Source: Collimonas sp. PA-H2
GTDB lineage: Bacteria; Pseudomonadota; Gammaproteobacteria; Burkholderiales; Burkholderiaceae_D
DNA: 64,000 nt
Direction: 5' to 3'
Assembly: GCF_002564105.1 (NCBI RefSeq)
Contig: NZ_PDBX01000001.1
Span: 1,240,001-1,304,000, forward strand
Position 1 is the first letter of the stretch, and each line of letters starts with the position of its first letter. A program made the translations under genes and the position numbers. Shown piece by piece: positions 56,416-64,000 of the stretch. Under the pieces are notes generated by a model, which saw only the letters and a program-made list of their open reading frames with translations, searched no databases and had not been told where the DNA came from.

Positions 56416-56714
56416 TGTGCCCTAACTGCTAGATAGGAGATCGGCTTATATACAACGCGCAGCTTACAAGCGATCCGTTTTTCAGCCCCGTAAACAATAA
56501 AATATGAAGGCCACGACCAAAGCCATTTCAAACAGACGATTAATTTCGTCGCTTAAATTCAAAACGTCGCATATTTGTTATTTCTAGCAAACTCGAAGAG
56601 TTCTGATCCCCGACCGTGATACCGTTTTTGGATGGAAGTTCCAACAACTAAATTCTGGGCTCCAAGTTTACTGATTTTTCTAATGTACCACTTGGGCCTT
56701 AAATTTCCTTGCGA
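56416..56714. other. Gap between FRG and XRE genes
   Basis: 299 bp with no supported gene, repeat or RNA. It should carry the FRG promoter. Confidence 0.3.
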
Positions 56715-56957
56715 TCAGTGAGGTCGAAGCATTTCCCACAGGGGCAAATTCACCGCATCTGCCAATCGCTCCATGTTATCGATGGAGATATTTCTCTCTC
56801 CGCGCTCCACTTGCCCAATATAGGTACGGTGCAAGCCAGCCATTTCGGCTAAAACCTCTTGAGATAACTGCAATTCTTCACGGGCATGACGAAGCACCAA
56901 ACCAAATCGTATTTTGGCTGGCTGGCGTTTTGAGGCTTTGGATTCTTTGGTTTGCAC
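56715..56957 (-). CDS. XRE-family HTH regulator
   Basis: 80 aa starting with GTG at 56957. A single Xre domain fills the protein: LRHAREELQLSQEVLAEMAG, LHRTYIGQVERGERN, ERLADAVNLPLWEML. It is like the controller proteins of restriction-modification or small island repressors. It is divergent from the LprI-domain gene over 132 bp and probably controls both. Confidence 0.85.
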   Translation of the reverse strand: MQTKESKASKRQPAKIRFGLVLRHAREELQLSQEVLAEMAGLHRTYIGQVERGERNISIDNMERLADAVNLPLWEMLRPH

Positions 56958-57089
56958 GAACCAAAGATTGATTATATGATGACTTTAGGTCTACAGAGTT
57001 TGAGTAGCAATGATAAAATCTTGCTAGTCCGCTTGATATGCCGAAGCGGTTTCAGGGCCATTGAAAACAACAACGATAGGGCAAGCCAC

Positions 57090-58049
57090 ATGTTCGGACT
57101 AAATACCTTCCCAAAAGACGCATCGGATCTGACAAAGATCAGAAAATCAGTTTCTCCGATGGCTTGGATTTGCGCCGGACTCGGCTTCCTCTTTTTGTTC
57201 TGCGTGGGGATATCCGATTTTAGGGAATCGCATCTATTAGCCGGGCTAGCCAAAATTGTATGTGGTGTTGGCTATGTGTTTGTAGCCCCGATTGCGTGGA
57301 CTATCGGCGACCAAATTCGGAAGTTTACGCAGCCGGACATGTTTTTCACTAGCAGCGCGGGCGAGACGTTCAGAACAAGAATATTCTGGATGGTTGGCCC
57401 GCAATTCATTAGCGTATTTATCGCGTTTGGTGGAATGATTTTTCTGGCAGATGCAATAAAAAGCTCAAAATCCGATGACGCCCCTGAGAACAAGAGTCGA
57501 CCAGTCGCTGTTCAAGTTAAGAGTCAGCCAGTTGCGATTAAAAAAATTAGTCAGTCCGCTGCTGCTGAAGTGAAGAGTCCACCTGCAATTGCCGAAAACA
57601 AGGTTCCTCCGTCTGCTGACGTGGCGAGACAGCCAGTGGCGGCAAGTCCACCGGACGCGCCGTCAGGCGAAGTGAAACCCGCTTCTCAAGTCGAAAATTT
57701 GCCTGTCGTCACAGAGGCACCAGCACCAGCACCAGCACCAGCACCAGCACAGCGTGTTCCGGTTGCAGTGACAAATACAAATAACTTTACAATCACTGGG
57801 CATCCCAGTTTCGATTGCGGCAAGGCTTCAACCAAGTCCGAACACCTTATTTGCGCCAGCGAGAAGCTATCTCAGGCGGACGTGAATCTCAAGAAAGTAT
57901 ATCGGATGGCTTTCATCGTCTCCCCTGACAAAGACACGCTTCAGCGGCAACAAAATGATTGGCTCAAAAATGAACGCGATCAATGCGCCGATGAGACTTG
58001 TCTGCTCGATGCGTATAAAAATCGGATTGCGCAAATCGTCCCTAGGTGA
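57090..58049 (+). CDS. Membrane protein with LprI/DUF1311-type domain
   Basis: 319 aa from the ATG at 57090; longer in-frame starts would overlap the divergent XRE gene. Two or three membrane segments lie in the first 130 residues, then a Lys/Pro/Ala-rich linker with a (Pro-Ala) run, then a C-terminal domain (SFDCGKASTKSEHLICASEKLS, QRQQNDWLKNERDQC) with the cysteine pattern of LprI/DUF1311. LprI of mycobacteria inhibits lysozyme. Here the domain would sit in the periplasm on a membrane tether. Confidence 0.65.
   Translation: MFGLNTFPKDASDLTKIRKSVSPMAWICAGLGFLFLFCVGISDFRESHLLAGLAKIVCGVGYVFVAPIAWTIGDQIRKFTQPDMFFTSSAGETFRTRIFWMVGPQFISVFIAFGGMIFLADAIKSSKSDDAPENKSRPVAVQVKSQPVAIKKISQSAAAEVKSPPAIAENKVPPSADVARQPVAASPPDAPSGEVKPASQVENLPVVTEAPAPAPAPAPAQRVPVAVTNTNNFTITGHPSFDCGKASTKSEHLICASEKLSQADVNLKKVYRMAFIVSPDKDTLQRQQNDWLKNERDQCADETCLLDAYKNRIAQIVPR
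57719..57752. repeat. CCAGCA hexanucleotide microsatellite
   Basis: Five perfect CCAGCA units inside the linker of the LprI-domain gene encode alternating Pro-Ala. Change in unit number would not shift the frame. Confidence 0.85.
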
Positions 58050-58145
58050 TTTCCTGTTTCGCACCGAGCACGAAATTCGGCTTTCTTTATCAACGCATTG
58101 CAATTTTATAAAATTTTCAGAATACAAAAAGACGACGAGCAATCA

Positions 58146-59138
58146 ATGAAAGATATTGGATTCATCTACGTCCTTGCCAATAGCTCGATGCCGAACGCCA
58201 TCAAAGTTGGCAAAACGAAGCGAAGCACCGCTGAGCGGTCTCAGGAGCTTTCCGGCGCGACCGGCCTGCCTACGCCGTTTATCGTGGTCTACGAACAGCT
58301 CTTTGAGGACTGTACTGCTGCCGAAACTTTTATCCATGCGTTACTTGGACAAAAAGGCTATCGAATTTCTGCCAATCGTGAGTTTTTCAATGCGCCCGTC
58401 AACGAGGTCGTTAAGGCCATCACTTTAGCCCCTGGTGCAATTCAGGGGAGTGAAGCACTGCCGCTGGCAAACACCGAGGAAGAAGATGAGCTTTTTGGCG
58501 AACACGGCCAAGATGAGCTAGACGATATGACTCTTGAGATTGAGAGCGCGGTGCTTCCTGCCTCATACCCTTGGTACTCTCTTTTTGACGAGGCTGAAAG
58601 CCAATACTATGGATGGGGCGATATCTTCCAAGATTATGCAGAAGCACTCCGTCTATATAGTCAGGCGGCAAAGCTAGGCTGTCTTGCGGCTTATCAGCGC
58701 ATAGGAGGCATGCATGAAGAAGGCAGGGGCACATCACAAAATAAAGAAAAAGCACTGAATTTCTACAAAGAAGGGGTTCGCAGAGGCAACGTATATTGCT
58801 ACTGGAGAATGGCGTCTCTGTTCATAGACGAAGAAAACTTTGCAAATGCAGATAAAGCCTTTTCACTGTTTTTAAAAAATCAGCGAAATGAGCTTCCTGA
58901 TGAACAGCATCGATTCATATTTGACGACAGTCAAATTGCCTTGGACTGTGGTTTGTTTCTCCACCACCATCTACATTACGAGATGGAGTTATCTGAATCG
59001 CTAAAGCAAGTGATAGTTGAAAGAAGAGACGCCGTTATCTATGAAGTATTAAGTGCGGTCAACACACTCCGTGAGACGAATGTGTCAGATCTGGCTGAAA
59101 AATATCAAGCAGTAGTTTCTCATTTACATAGCATCTGA
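58146..59138 (+). CDS. GIY-YIG (T5orf172) nuclease-like domain fused to Sel1-like repeats
   Basis: 330 aa from the ATG at 58146. Residues 1-110 match T5orf172: GFIYVLANSSMPNAIKVGKTKR, then ETFIHALLGQKGYR and NREFFNAP, with the Arg and Glu expected of a GIY-YIG catalytic site. Residues 160-260 contain Sel1-type helix pairs (EALRLYSQAAKLGCLAAYQRI, KEKALNFYKEGVRRGN). This couples a nuclease-like head to a protein-binding repeat tail. It follows the LprI-domain gene on the same strand by 96 bp. Confidence 0.68.
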   Translation: MKDIGFIYVLANSSMPNAIKVGKTKRSTAERSQELSGATGLPTPFIVVYEQLFEDCTAAETFIHALLGQKGYRISANREFFNAPVNEVVKAITLAPGAIQGSEALPLANTEEEDELFGEHGQDELDDMTLEIESAVLPASYPWYSLFDEAESQYYGWGDIFQDYAEALRLYSQAAKLGCLAAYQRIGGMHEEGRGTSQNKEKALNFYKEGVRRGNVYCYWRMASLFIDEENFANADKAFSLFLKNQRNELPDEQHRFIFDDSQIALDCGLFLHHHLHYEMELSESLKQVIVERRDAVIYEVLSAVNTLRETNVSDLAEKYQAVVSHLHSI

Positions 59139-59362
59139 TTATCGCCAGTGATTAGTTTTCTGGGTCTGCTATCGCACCCCAAAACTGTGCAAAATATTTC
59201 CCGTGATTGGTTTTGCGCTATAGAGCGGTAGGCACATATAAACTATAAATTTGACGCTTATTTAGCTTTCAATATGAAATTAACGTTCATTTAATCTGCC
59301 TTTCACTCTTTAGCTACAAAGACGCAACTAGTTCGACGCATTAATGCTCTGACAAGGACCGA

Positions 59363-59986
59363 TTAGGCAAGAAGACTGTAGTTTCCAAACTCGACTCTTT
59401 TGTTTATTGGTGGTTTCCTCAAACCCGACTGCTTACTGCCGGATTTTCTCTCTCTGGAACCAGAATAGATATATGTAATATCAGTTGGCTTTGATCTATT
59501 CTTCACTAAATATGAAATCCAGATTAGGCAATCTGCCAATTTCTCACCAGCTAAGCTGGCATAGTTTAATTCTCTATCTGGTCTTGTTTGATGAATTGCA
59601 GACTTTGGCGGGGCAATATAGTACGTCAGCCCTCTCTTTTGCATCATTACATTCAGCCAGCCTTGCCCCTTGTGATTAAGGATAGTGCAGGGATTTCTAT
59701 GTTTGGCTTCAACTAAAATGAAAGCGTGGTAATGCAATCCTCTGGTTTCATCTACTTCCACGCATCCCCTCCATTCACATGGAATATTTTTTCTTCTTAA
59801 CTCAAAGCATAATGCTTTTAAACAAGCTTGATATTCATCCTTTCGTTCACTACCCATCATAATGAGATGGTACAGTCGGGACTGCAGATATTTGCACTCA
59901 GTTAACATTTCTTCCGCCTTCAAATGAGCCTTCTGACTGTGCATGTCACCATTTGCCAATGTAATACTTGTTTCTTTTTTTACCAT
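59363..59986 (-). CDS. Inovirus Gp2-like replication protein (HUH-type)
   Basis: 207 aa from the ATG at 59986. The HUH metal motif is read in GLHYHAFILVE, after CEWRGCVEVDET. Such proteins (YagK/YfjJ or inovirus Gp2 group) are rolling-circle-type initiators of phages and their satellites. A Tyr for nicking may be in MMQKRGLTYYIAPP. It points away from AlpA, with an AT-rich palindrome-bearing gap upstream that could hold the origin. Confidence 0.65.
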   Translation of the reverse strand: MVKKETSITLANGDMHSQKAHLKAEEMLTECKYLQSRLYHLIMMGSERKDEYQACLKALCFELRRKNIPCEWRGCVEVDETRGLHYHAFILVEAKHRNPCTILNHKGQGWLNVMMQKRGLTYYIAPPKSAIHQTRPDRELNYASLAGEKLADCLIWISYLVKNRSKPTDITYIYSGSRERKSGSKQSGLRKPPINKRVEFGNYSLLA

Positions 59987-60660
59987 AATTACGTTCCTTA
60001 AGTTATTGGGATAGATCACTTGAATAGATCACTTACTAAGTACAACAAAATTTTTAAAATACGGAATTCCATTGCAAGCCTTATAGGCTATGCATTTGGG
60101 TCATTTTTATTTGAATTTGAAAAATAGATAATTGACGAAAATAAAATTGTCAATTTCCATAGAGGGAATTTCGTATATTTCACGAAAATTTAAACATCTT
60201 CTAACAATGCGGATGTTGGCACATATTTTTTACCGCCAACCAAGCCGGAATTTGTAATATGCACCAATGTTTTTGAAGTTTTAAATTAAAACTTCAAATC
60301 AATAATTATGACTTGCCATACGCGCTTTAAATGCATAAAAGGTATTAGCCGCACTCACCCATTACCCACCCTCAATAAGTCGCTCAAAGTCTCTTCTAGT
60401 CCGTCCAAATCGATAACTAGAACGTCCCATGGACTCAATATGTTAAGCCCATCGGAAATATCCCCATAAAAACTGGATTTTGAAAAGCTGTTTGGATTGG
60501 GGCACTGACTAGCAGATAGCAAAACCCTGACTTGATGCAGGAGTGCTATTGGATTGATACGCTGTTGGAATATGCGTTTTTACGGAATTTTTAATGCAAG
60601 GGGCATTACTGGGATATTTGGCCGATTAAAAATCAGTAATGTGATGCGTATTTGAATGAC
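59987..60660. other. AT-rich gap with palindromes; candidate replication origin
   Basis: About 670 bp without a supported gene. It contains a perfect 13-bp inverted repeat, TTTGAAGTTTTAA around one base, at 60272-60298, and smaller dyads near 60130-60155 (ATTGAC/GTCAAT) and 60172-60190 (TTTCGT/ACGAAA). Placement next to the Rep-like gene suggests an origin, but no nick site can be named. Confidence 0.4.
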
Positions 60661-60870
60661 TTAATGTACTAGCTGGCTTTTTTGTCGCTGAGAAATTAGC
60701 CATTCATCGACCTCACTTTCGATATAGTACATTGCCCTTCCGCCCATCAATGGAAATCCAACAGGAAATTTACTTTCTTGGTTTTGGATCAATTTGTAGA
60801 TACTGCTTCGAGACATACTCAGTTTCTTGGTTAACGCTTTCATTTGCAGACATGCTAAAGGTGTTGTCAT
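60661..60870 (-). CDS. alpA: AlpA-family regulator/excisionase
   Basis: 69 aa. A MerR-like winged helix (LTKKLSMSRSSIYKLIQNQES, FPVGFPLMGGRAMYYIESEVDEWL) is the typical AlpA of P4-like elements, activating or assisting excision. Start at 60870, with an internal ATG at 60843 possible. It stands 310 bp from the right attachment site. AT-rich direct repeats (AAATATTGAAA, twice) lie just upstream. Confidence 0.85.
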   Translation of the reverse strand: MTTPLACLQMKALTKKLSMSRSSIYKLIQNQESKFPVGFPLMGGRAMYYIESEVDEWLISQRQKSQLVH

Positions 60871-61180
60871 AAATCTCCTGTGACTAAATGATTAAAATAC
60901 AAAAATGGCCAATCCAAATTTGCGTTTATAAATATTGAAATATCGCTTGACAAATATTGAAAAATGATATTTCCTTAAGTTAGCAGCGAGATTAACACAA
61001 GTGTCGCATAATTGCAACACCTTTCATTTGGCCGAAATTCATATAGCGCTTTAACAAGATTTGAACAGTGCGCTGCTGCGTGATTGCTTAAGGAATAATT
61101 TTTGCATATATTTTTGCATATACATCTTTGATATATAAAAAATAAACCATTTATATATAAGGGCTTAAAGGCTTTATACG
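60871..61180. other. Island right-end region upstream of alpA
   Basis: Contains two near-perfect direct copies of AAATATTGAAA at about 60930-60965 beside the alpA start, likely a binding region, and two head-to-tail copies of the 12-mer TTTTGCATATA[T/C] at 61100-61123 (see arm sites). No gene is supported. Confidence 0.5.
61100..61123 (+). promoter_or_regulatory. Right-end candidate integrase arm sites
   Basis: TTTTGCATATAT at 61100-61111 is followed directly by TTTTGCATATAC at 61112-61123. The second is identical to the copy at 44456-44467 near the left end; the first differs in one base. Confidence 0.6.
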
Positions 61181-61192
61181 AGTCCACCTATC
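61181..61192 (+). other. Right attachment-site core
   Basis: AGTCCACCTATC repeats 44328-44339 within tRNA-Met in the same orientation. Homology ends at 61192, marking the probable right junction. Confidence 0.65.
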
Positions 61193-61365
61193 CCGTACAA
61201 ACATCAGGCCGAACAGATTCCCCATCTACTGCGAATATTTCCCTTGGTATTTTGTCCATCTAAACGACCCAAATCAGCATGCCTATGCTGAACACCTCTT
61301 GAAGCCTCTGGCAAACGACTCAATATAGAGCACCTGACCATCGAAATCCCGAAGGAGCACTTCAT

Positions 61366-62034
61366 ATGAGTCCGCAAGAATCGCAAGCTTTGCAAGATTT
61401 CCTGAATCAACTCACGCAAGCCAGAGGCATCGCCAAGGATCCGCAAGCCGATGCATTGATAGCAAGTGCGGTAGCGCAGCAGCCCGATGCCGCTTATTTA
61501 CTGGTGCAACGCGCACTGCTGATGGACCAGGCTCTTAACGCGGCAAAGGCGCAGATCGCGAACTTGCAAAGCCAGGTCCAGGCAGCGCCAGCCCCGGTGC
61601 GCAGTTTTCTTGATCCAGCAAATAGCTGGGGCAACAGCGCAGCGCCTGCATCGCGTCCGGTGGCGACAGCGCCTTATCCGCAGCCGCCAATGCAGCAAGC
61701 TCCTGCGGCATATCAGGCGCCGCTACAAGCGCCGGCCGCGGCATCAGGCTTTTTTGGCGGCGGTATTGGCAATGTGCTTGGCAGCGTCGCGACCACCGCT
61801 GCGGGTGTCGCCGGCGGCGCGTTCCTGTTCCAGGGGATTGAACATCTGATGGGGAATGGCGGCAATCACAGCGCCGGGCTGTTTGGTCAGCAGGCGGCGC
61901 CATTGGCAACACCGGTGGAAAATACAACCATCAATAATTACTACGGAGATGATGCTTCATCGAACGATAGCTCAGACAGCACGGATAATATTGCCAGCAA
62001 CGATAGCGATTCGGATGACGGATCGCTAGCCTAA
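61366..62034 (+). CDS. DUF2076-domain protein
   Basis: 222 aa, the first chromosomal gene right of the island. The N-terminus (ESQALQDFLNQLTQARG, DPQADALIASAV) is the DUF2076 helical region. A Pro/Ala/Gln-rich linker, a Gly/Ala-rich hydrophobic hairpin (GSVATTAAGVAGGAFLF) and an acidic Ser/Asp tail follow. Function is unknown. A ribosome site (GAAGGAG) precedes the ATG. Confidence 0.75.
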   Translation: MSPQESQALQDFLNQLTQARGIAKDPQADALIASAVAQQPDAAYLLVQRALLMDQALNAAKAQIANLQSQVQAAPAPVRSFLDPANSWGNSAAPASRPVATAPYPQPPMQQAPAAYQAPLQAPAAASGFFGGGIGNVLGSVATTAAGVAGGAFLFQGIEHLMGNGGNHSAGLFGQQAAPLATPVENTTINNYYGDDASSNDSSDSTDNIASNDSDSDDGSLA

Positions 62035-62080
62035 AATATTTCGATTGCCAGCAGACAAGAAAGACGGATTGTGAATATTT

Positions 62081-62117
62081 AATGCCGTTCAGTTTGGACT
62101 GAACGGCATTTTTATTT
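62081..62117 (+). terminator. Terminator after the DUF2076 gene
   Basis: AATGCCGTTCAGT (62081-62093) pairs with ACTGAACGGCATT (62098-62110), followed by T-rich sequence. Confidence 0.85.
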
Positions 62118-62240
62118 CGCGAGCTGCAAACGCAAAAAAGTGCTGTTAACCAGGGCGACAGATTTGGCGATCATGTCAAATACTCCAAGTAAGCCAGTCC
62201 TGCAAGAGGCGTTACTTCGCGGTATAAAAGCGCACAAACT

Positions 62241-62681
62241 CTAGCGAGCAGCCCAGCAATTTCCGATAAAGGTCGTGTCAGTGGAAGCGTTGGCTCCCCT
62301 GGCGCCAGTATTGTCCAATGTAAAAGTACCGCACTTGTCAGTAGATACCGGCGCCGCCGACAGCACATAGCTGGTGCCGGTGCCGGAACTGATGCTGATG
62401 TTGTATCTTGCAGTCCCGCTGGCTGGCGAGGTACGCGCAGGCAGCGCGGCCTTCACAGTCGAGGTGTCCGCGATCGGATAGCTGTTATTGATCGTGAACT
62501 GCTGCTGCATCCAGTTGCTATCCTGCAGCAATGCCGCCATCGCAGCGGCACGATCGCCCCGCTGCACATATGCCCTGTAGCTGGGCACCGCGACTCTAGC
62601 CAGAATGGCGATCACCACTACTACAATCATCAGTTCAATCAGGGTAAAACCACGCTGCTTATGCATATTTCCGTATTTCAT
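62241..62681 (-). CDS. pilE: Type IV pilin, PilE-like
   Basis: 146 aa from the ATG at 62681, which has a GGGGA site. The class III leader MKYGNMHKQRG is cut before FTLIELMIVVVVIAILARVAVPSYRAY; the Glu at position 5 after the cut is present. The C-terminal part has two cysteines (TDKCGTF and IGNCWAAR) for the disulfide loop. It is cut by PilD and added to the fibre or serves as a minor pilin. It follows the pilY1 gene by 13 bp. Confidence 0.9.
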   Translation of the reverse strand: MKYGNMHKQRGFTLIELMIVVVVIAILARVAVPSYRAYVQRGDRAAAMAALLQDSNWMQQQFTINNSYPIADTSTVKAALPARTSPASGTARYNISISSGTGTSYVLSAAPVSTDKCGTFTLDNTGARGANASTDTTFIGNCWAAR

Positions 62682-62694
62682 TGAGATCCCCTTA

Positions 62695-64000
62695 TCACGG
62701 ATGTAGCGACAACTGCCGCCAGCGGCGTACAGCAACGCCTTTGAGCGTAAATGGCTGACATGACGTTTTTCCCGTAAGGTCGACGTACTCCAGGCATGGC
62801 GTTTTTGTCGGGTCGCCAAGATTCATTGGAAGAGGCGTTCCTACCGTACCGGCAACAGTGGCGGAAGCAAGGTCGCCCTCGGTGGTGCCAGCCACTATCA
62901 ATACAAATTTTGATGAATAGGCGCCAGTCAAATAATTGACGCCCATGAGCTGAGAGCTGCCGCCGCCGGCGCACGGGTCCGCCGTATTAGGGGACAATGT
63001 GGTAGCCAGCAGGATGATGTTTTTCAATACCTGCAAATTACCGACAGCGCGCTCACCACTGGCAGGCAAATCGATGTACCAGCCGCGCTGCGATGCCCAG
63101 TTGATTGCATTGCTGGATACGGTGCGGCCAAGCAAGGCGCCCGTCGACGACGTCACGTCCGTCAAAGTCTGCTGAACCAATTGACTGCGCCCGGTTACTG
63201 CTGCGGCGCCGGTCTTATCCCATATGCCATAAACGCTTTGCGTATCGGTATTGGCCTTGTCGGTCGTCTCTATATATTTGCCTGTGCCTATCATCACCAT
63301 ATAACCACCCAGTGGATGGGGGGCGATGGCCGGCGCTTGCACTATCGGCTGCACAACGGAACTTGCATTCTTAGCTGTGAACAACGAGCTGCTGGTCCAC
63401 TTTGTAGAATCAGTGTTGCTTAGATCGAATTTCCAGAGATTCCCTTGCAAGTCTCCAGCATACGCCGCGACCACCTGGCGTTGGCTGTTGAACAGCAAGG
63501 TCGGAGCGGACAAGCCATTTAATGCAGTGGCGCTGCCGACGCCGGTATCGATTTTATTCAGCAATGCGCCGCTATTGACATCCACCAGGTACAACACGGC
63601 ATGAGCATTTGTGCTGTTATAGCCGTTACCAAACAGGGCGGCCCATTTTCCATTGGCCAGCTGCACCACCGCTGGCGCGCCCAATACATTACCCAGGTCG
63701 GCATCGCTGCCGGCAGCGTACTCCCACAACACACTACCCGCAGCCAATGCCGAGCCATTGAACGTCGTGCCGGTAGGTGTGATGTCCACCGCGAACACGC
63801 TTTGCGCGCCTGCGCCAGTTGTACCCAGCAAGATATTTTTCCAGGCCGAGCCGATATAGGCATCCCCTTCCGCCAGCGGCCCGTCGACAAAATAATGATG
63901 GCCGTAGTTTGGATCGCTCAAGGTCTTGAGGTTGGGATAGACACTGTTTGGAATGAAGGCAAATGTCTCAACGCCGGTACTGGCGTCAAACGCGTGCAGC
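62695..64000 (-). CDS. pilY1: PilY1-like pilus-tip protein (C-terminal part, cut by window edge)
   Basis: At least 435 codons open to the right window edge, in frame with LHAFDASTGVETFAFIPN before the first internal Met. The PilY1 beta-propeller is visible: YFVDGPLAEGDAYIG, NGKWAALFGNGYNS, AGDLQGNLWKFDLSN and IGTGKYIETTDK. PilY1 caps type IV pili and regulates adhesion and retraction. A pilE-like gene lies just downstream. The N-terminal adhesion part is outside the window. Confidence 0.85.
   Translation of the reverse strand, partial: LHAFDASTGVETFAFIPNSVYPNLKTLSDPNYGHHYFVDGPLAEGDAYIGSAWKNILLGTTGAGAQSVFAVDITPTGTTFNGSALAAGSVLWEYAAGSDADLGNVLGAPAVVQLANGKWAALFGNGYNSTNAHAVLYLVDVNSGALLNKIDTGVGSATALNGLSAPTLLFNSQRQVVAAYAGDLQGNLWKFDLSNTDSTKWTSSSLFTAKNASSVVQPIVQAPAIAPHPLGGYMVMIGTGKYIETTDKANTDTQSVYGIWDKTGAAAVTGRSQLVQQTLTDVTSSTGALLGRTVSSNAINWASQRGWYIDLPASGERAVGNLQVLKNIILLATTLSPNTADPCAGGGSSQLMGVNYLTGAYSSKFVLIVAGTTEGDLASATVAGTVGTPLPMNLGDPTKTPCLEYVDLTGKTSCQPFTLKGVAVRRWRQLSLHP

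Larger units (their letters stand above)
44328..61192. mobile_element. Integrative genomic island in tRNA-Met (about 16.9 kb)
   Basis: Bounded by a 12-bp direct repeat of the tRNA-Met 3' end. Integrase adjoins the tRNA; an AlpA-like regulator and an inovirus-Gp2-like replication gene lie at the other end. Base composition is clearly AT-richer than the flanks. Putative integrase arm sites occur near both ends. Cargo is antibacterial-effector, toxin-antitoxin and probable defence genes. There are no structural phage or conjugation genes, so it resembles a P4-like satellite or a mobilisable cargo island. Confidence 0.8.

Noticed and set aside
60975..61187. 70-codon minus-strand ORF at the island end
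   Set aside because: It covers the arm-type and attachment repeats and has no recognisable feature.

Overview
The window looks like the chromosome of a betaproteobacterium of the Burkholderiales, most likely Oxalobacteraceae and plausibly Collimonas. This is inferred from gene content, the GC-rich codon use of the core genes and remembered family resemblance; no database search was made. Two kinds of sequence alternate. GC-rich housekeeping DNA fills 1-44346 and about 61193-64000. An AT-richer integrated island lies between, at about 44328-61192.

Core, left part. It opens with methylcitrate-cycle genes (prpD, then prpE cut by the window edge), a lysozyme-inhibitor-like lipoprotein and a small toxin/antitoxin pair. 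The nitrogen-control cluster follows: ntrC, ntrB, a DUF4124 protein and glnA. glnA has a recognisable sigma-54 promoter and upstream NtrC boxes. Next come a rhodanese, a GNAT acetyltransferase, a DoxX gene broken by one in-frame stop, and a probable trans-3-hydroxyproline catabolic pair (Cys/Thr-type dehydratase plus pyrroline-2-carboxylate reductase family) beside a Leu/Ile/Val-type binding protein. A four-gene SsuABC/TauABC-like ABC operon, an SDR-type protein, a ferredoxin reductase and an unrecognised membrane pair follow.

Core, middle part. A class III aminotransferase is preceded by an unusual leader containing a sigma-70 promoter, a near-leaderless 22-codon ORF and an intrinsic terminator. 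After an NlpC/P60 lipoprotein comes a pyruvate dehydrogenase operon (aceE, aceF, an HslV-like Ntn-hydrolase, lpdA). Its E2 carries one lipoyl domain and its E3 two. Its gaps hold copies of a palindromic element that also forms a four-copy tandem array at 39.8-40.4 kb. The rest is plsY, ybaK, xerD, ogt, an AEC transporter, queG, tsaE, amiC, a DedA gene, mutL, miaA and tRNA-Met.

Island. A P4-type integrase sits directly after tRNA-Met. A 12-bp piece of the tRNA 3' end recurs at 61181-61192. An exact 12-mer, TTTTGCATATAC, lies at both ends as probable integrase arm sites. Backbone genes are the integrase, an AlpA-like regulator and an inovirus-Gp2-like replication protein. Cargo: a PAAR / amidase effector / immunity module; a RES-domain protein; a membrane M41 (FtsH-type) peptidase without AAA domain; a serine recombinase; a HigB / HigA-ImmA / beta-family three-gene operon; an FRG-domain protein; an XRE regulator divergent from an LprI-domain membrane protein; and a GIY-YIG (T5orf172)-Sel1 fusion. 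This is a cargo of interbacterial-competition and probable phage-defence genes on a satellite-like element.

Right end. A DUF2076 protein is followed by a type IV pilin and the C-terminal part of a PilY1-like adhesin that runs off the window.
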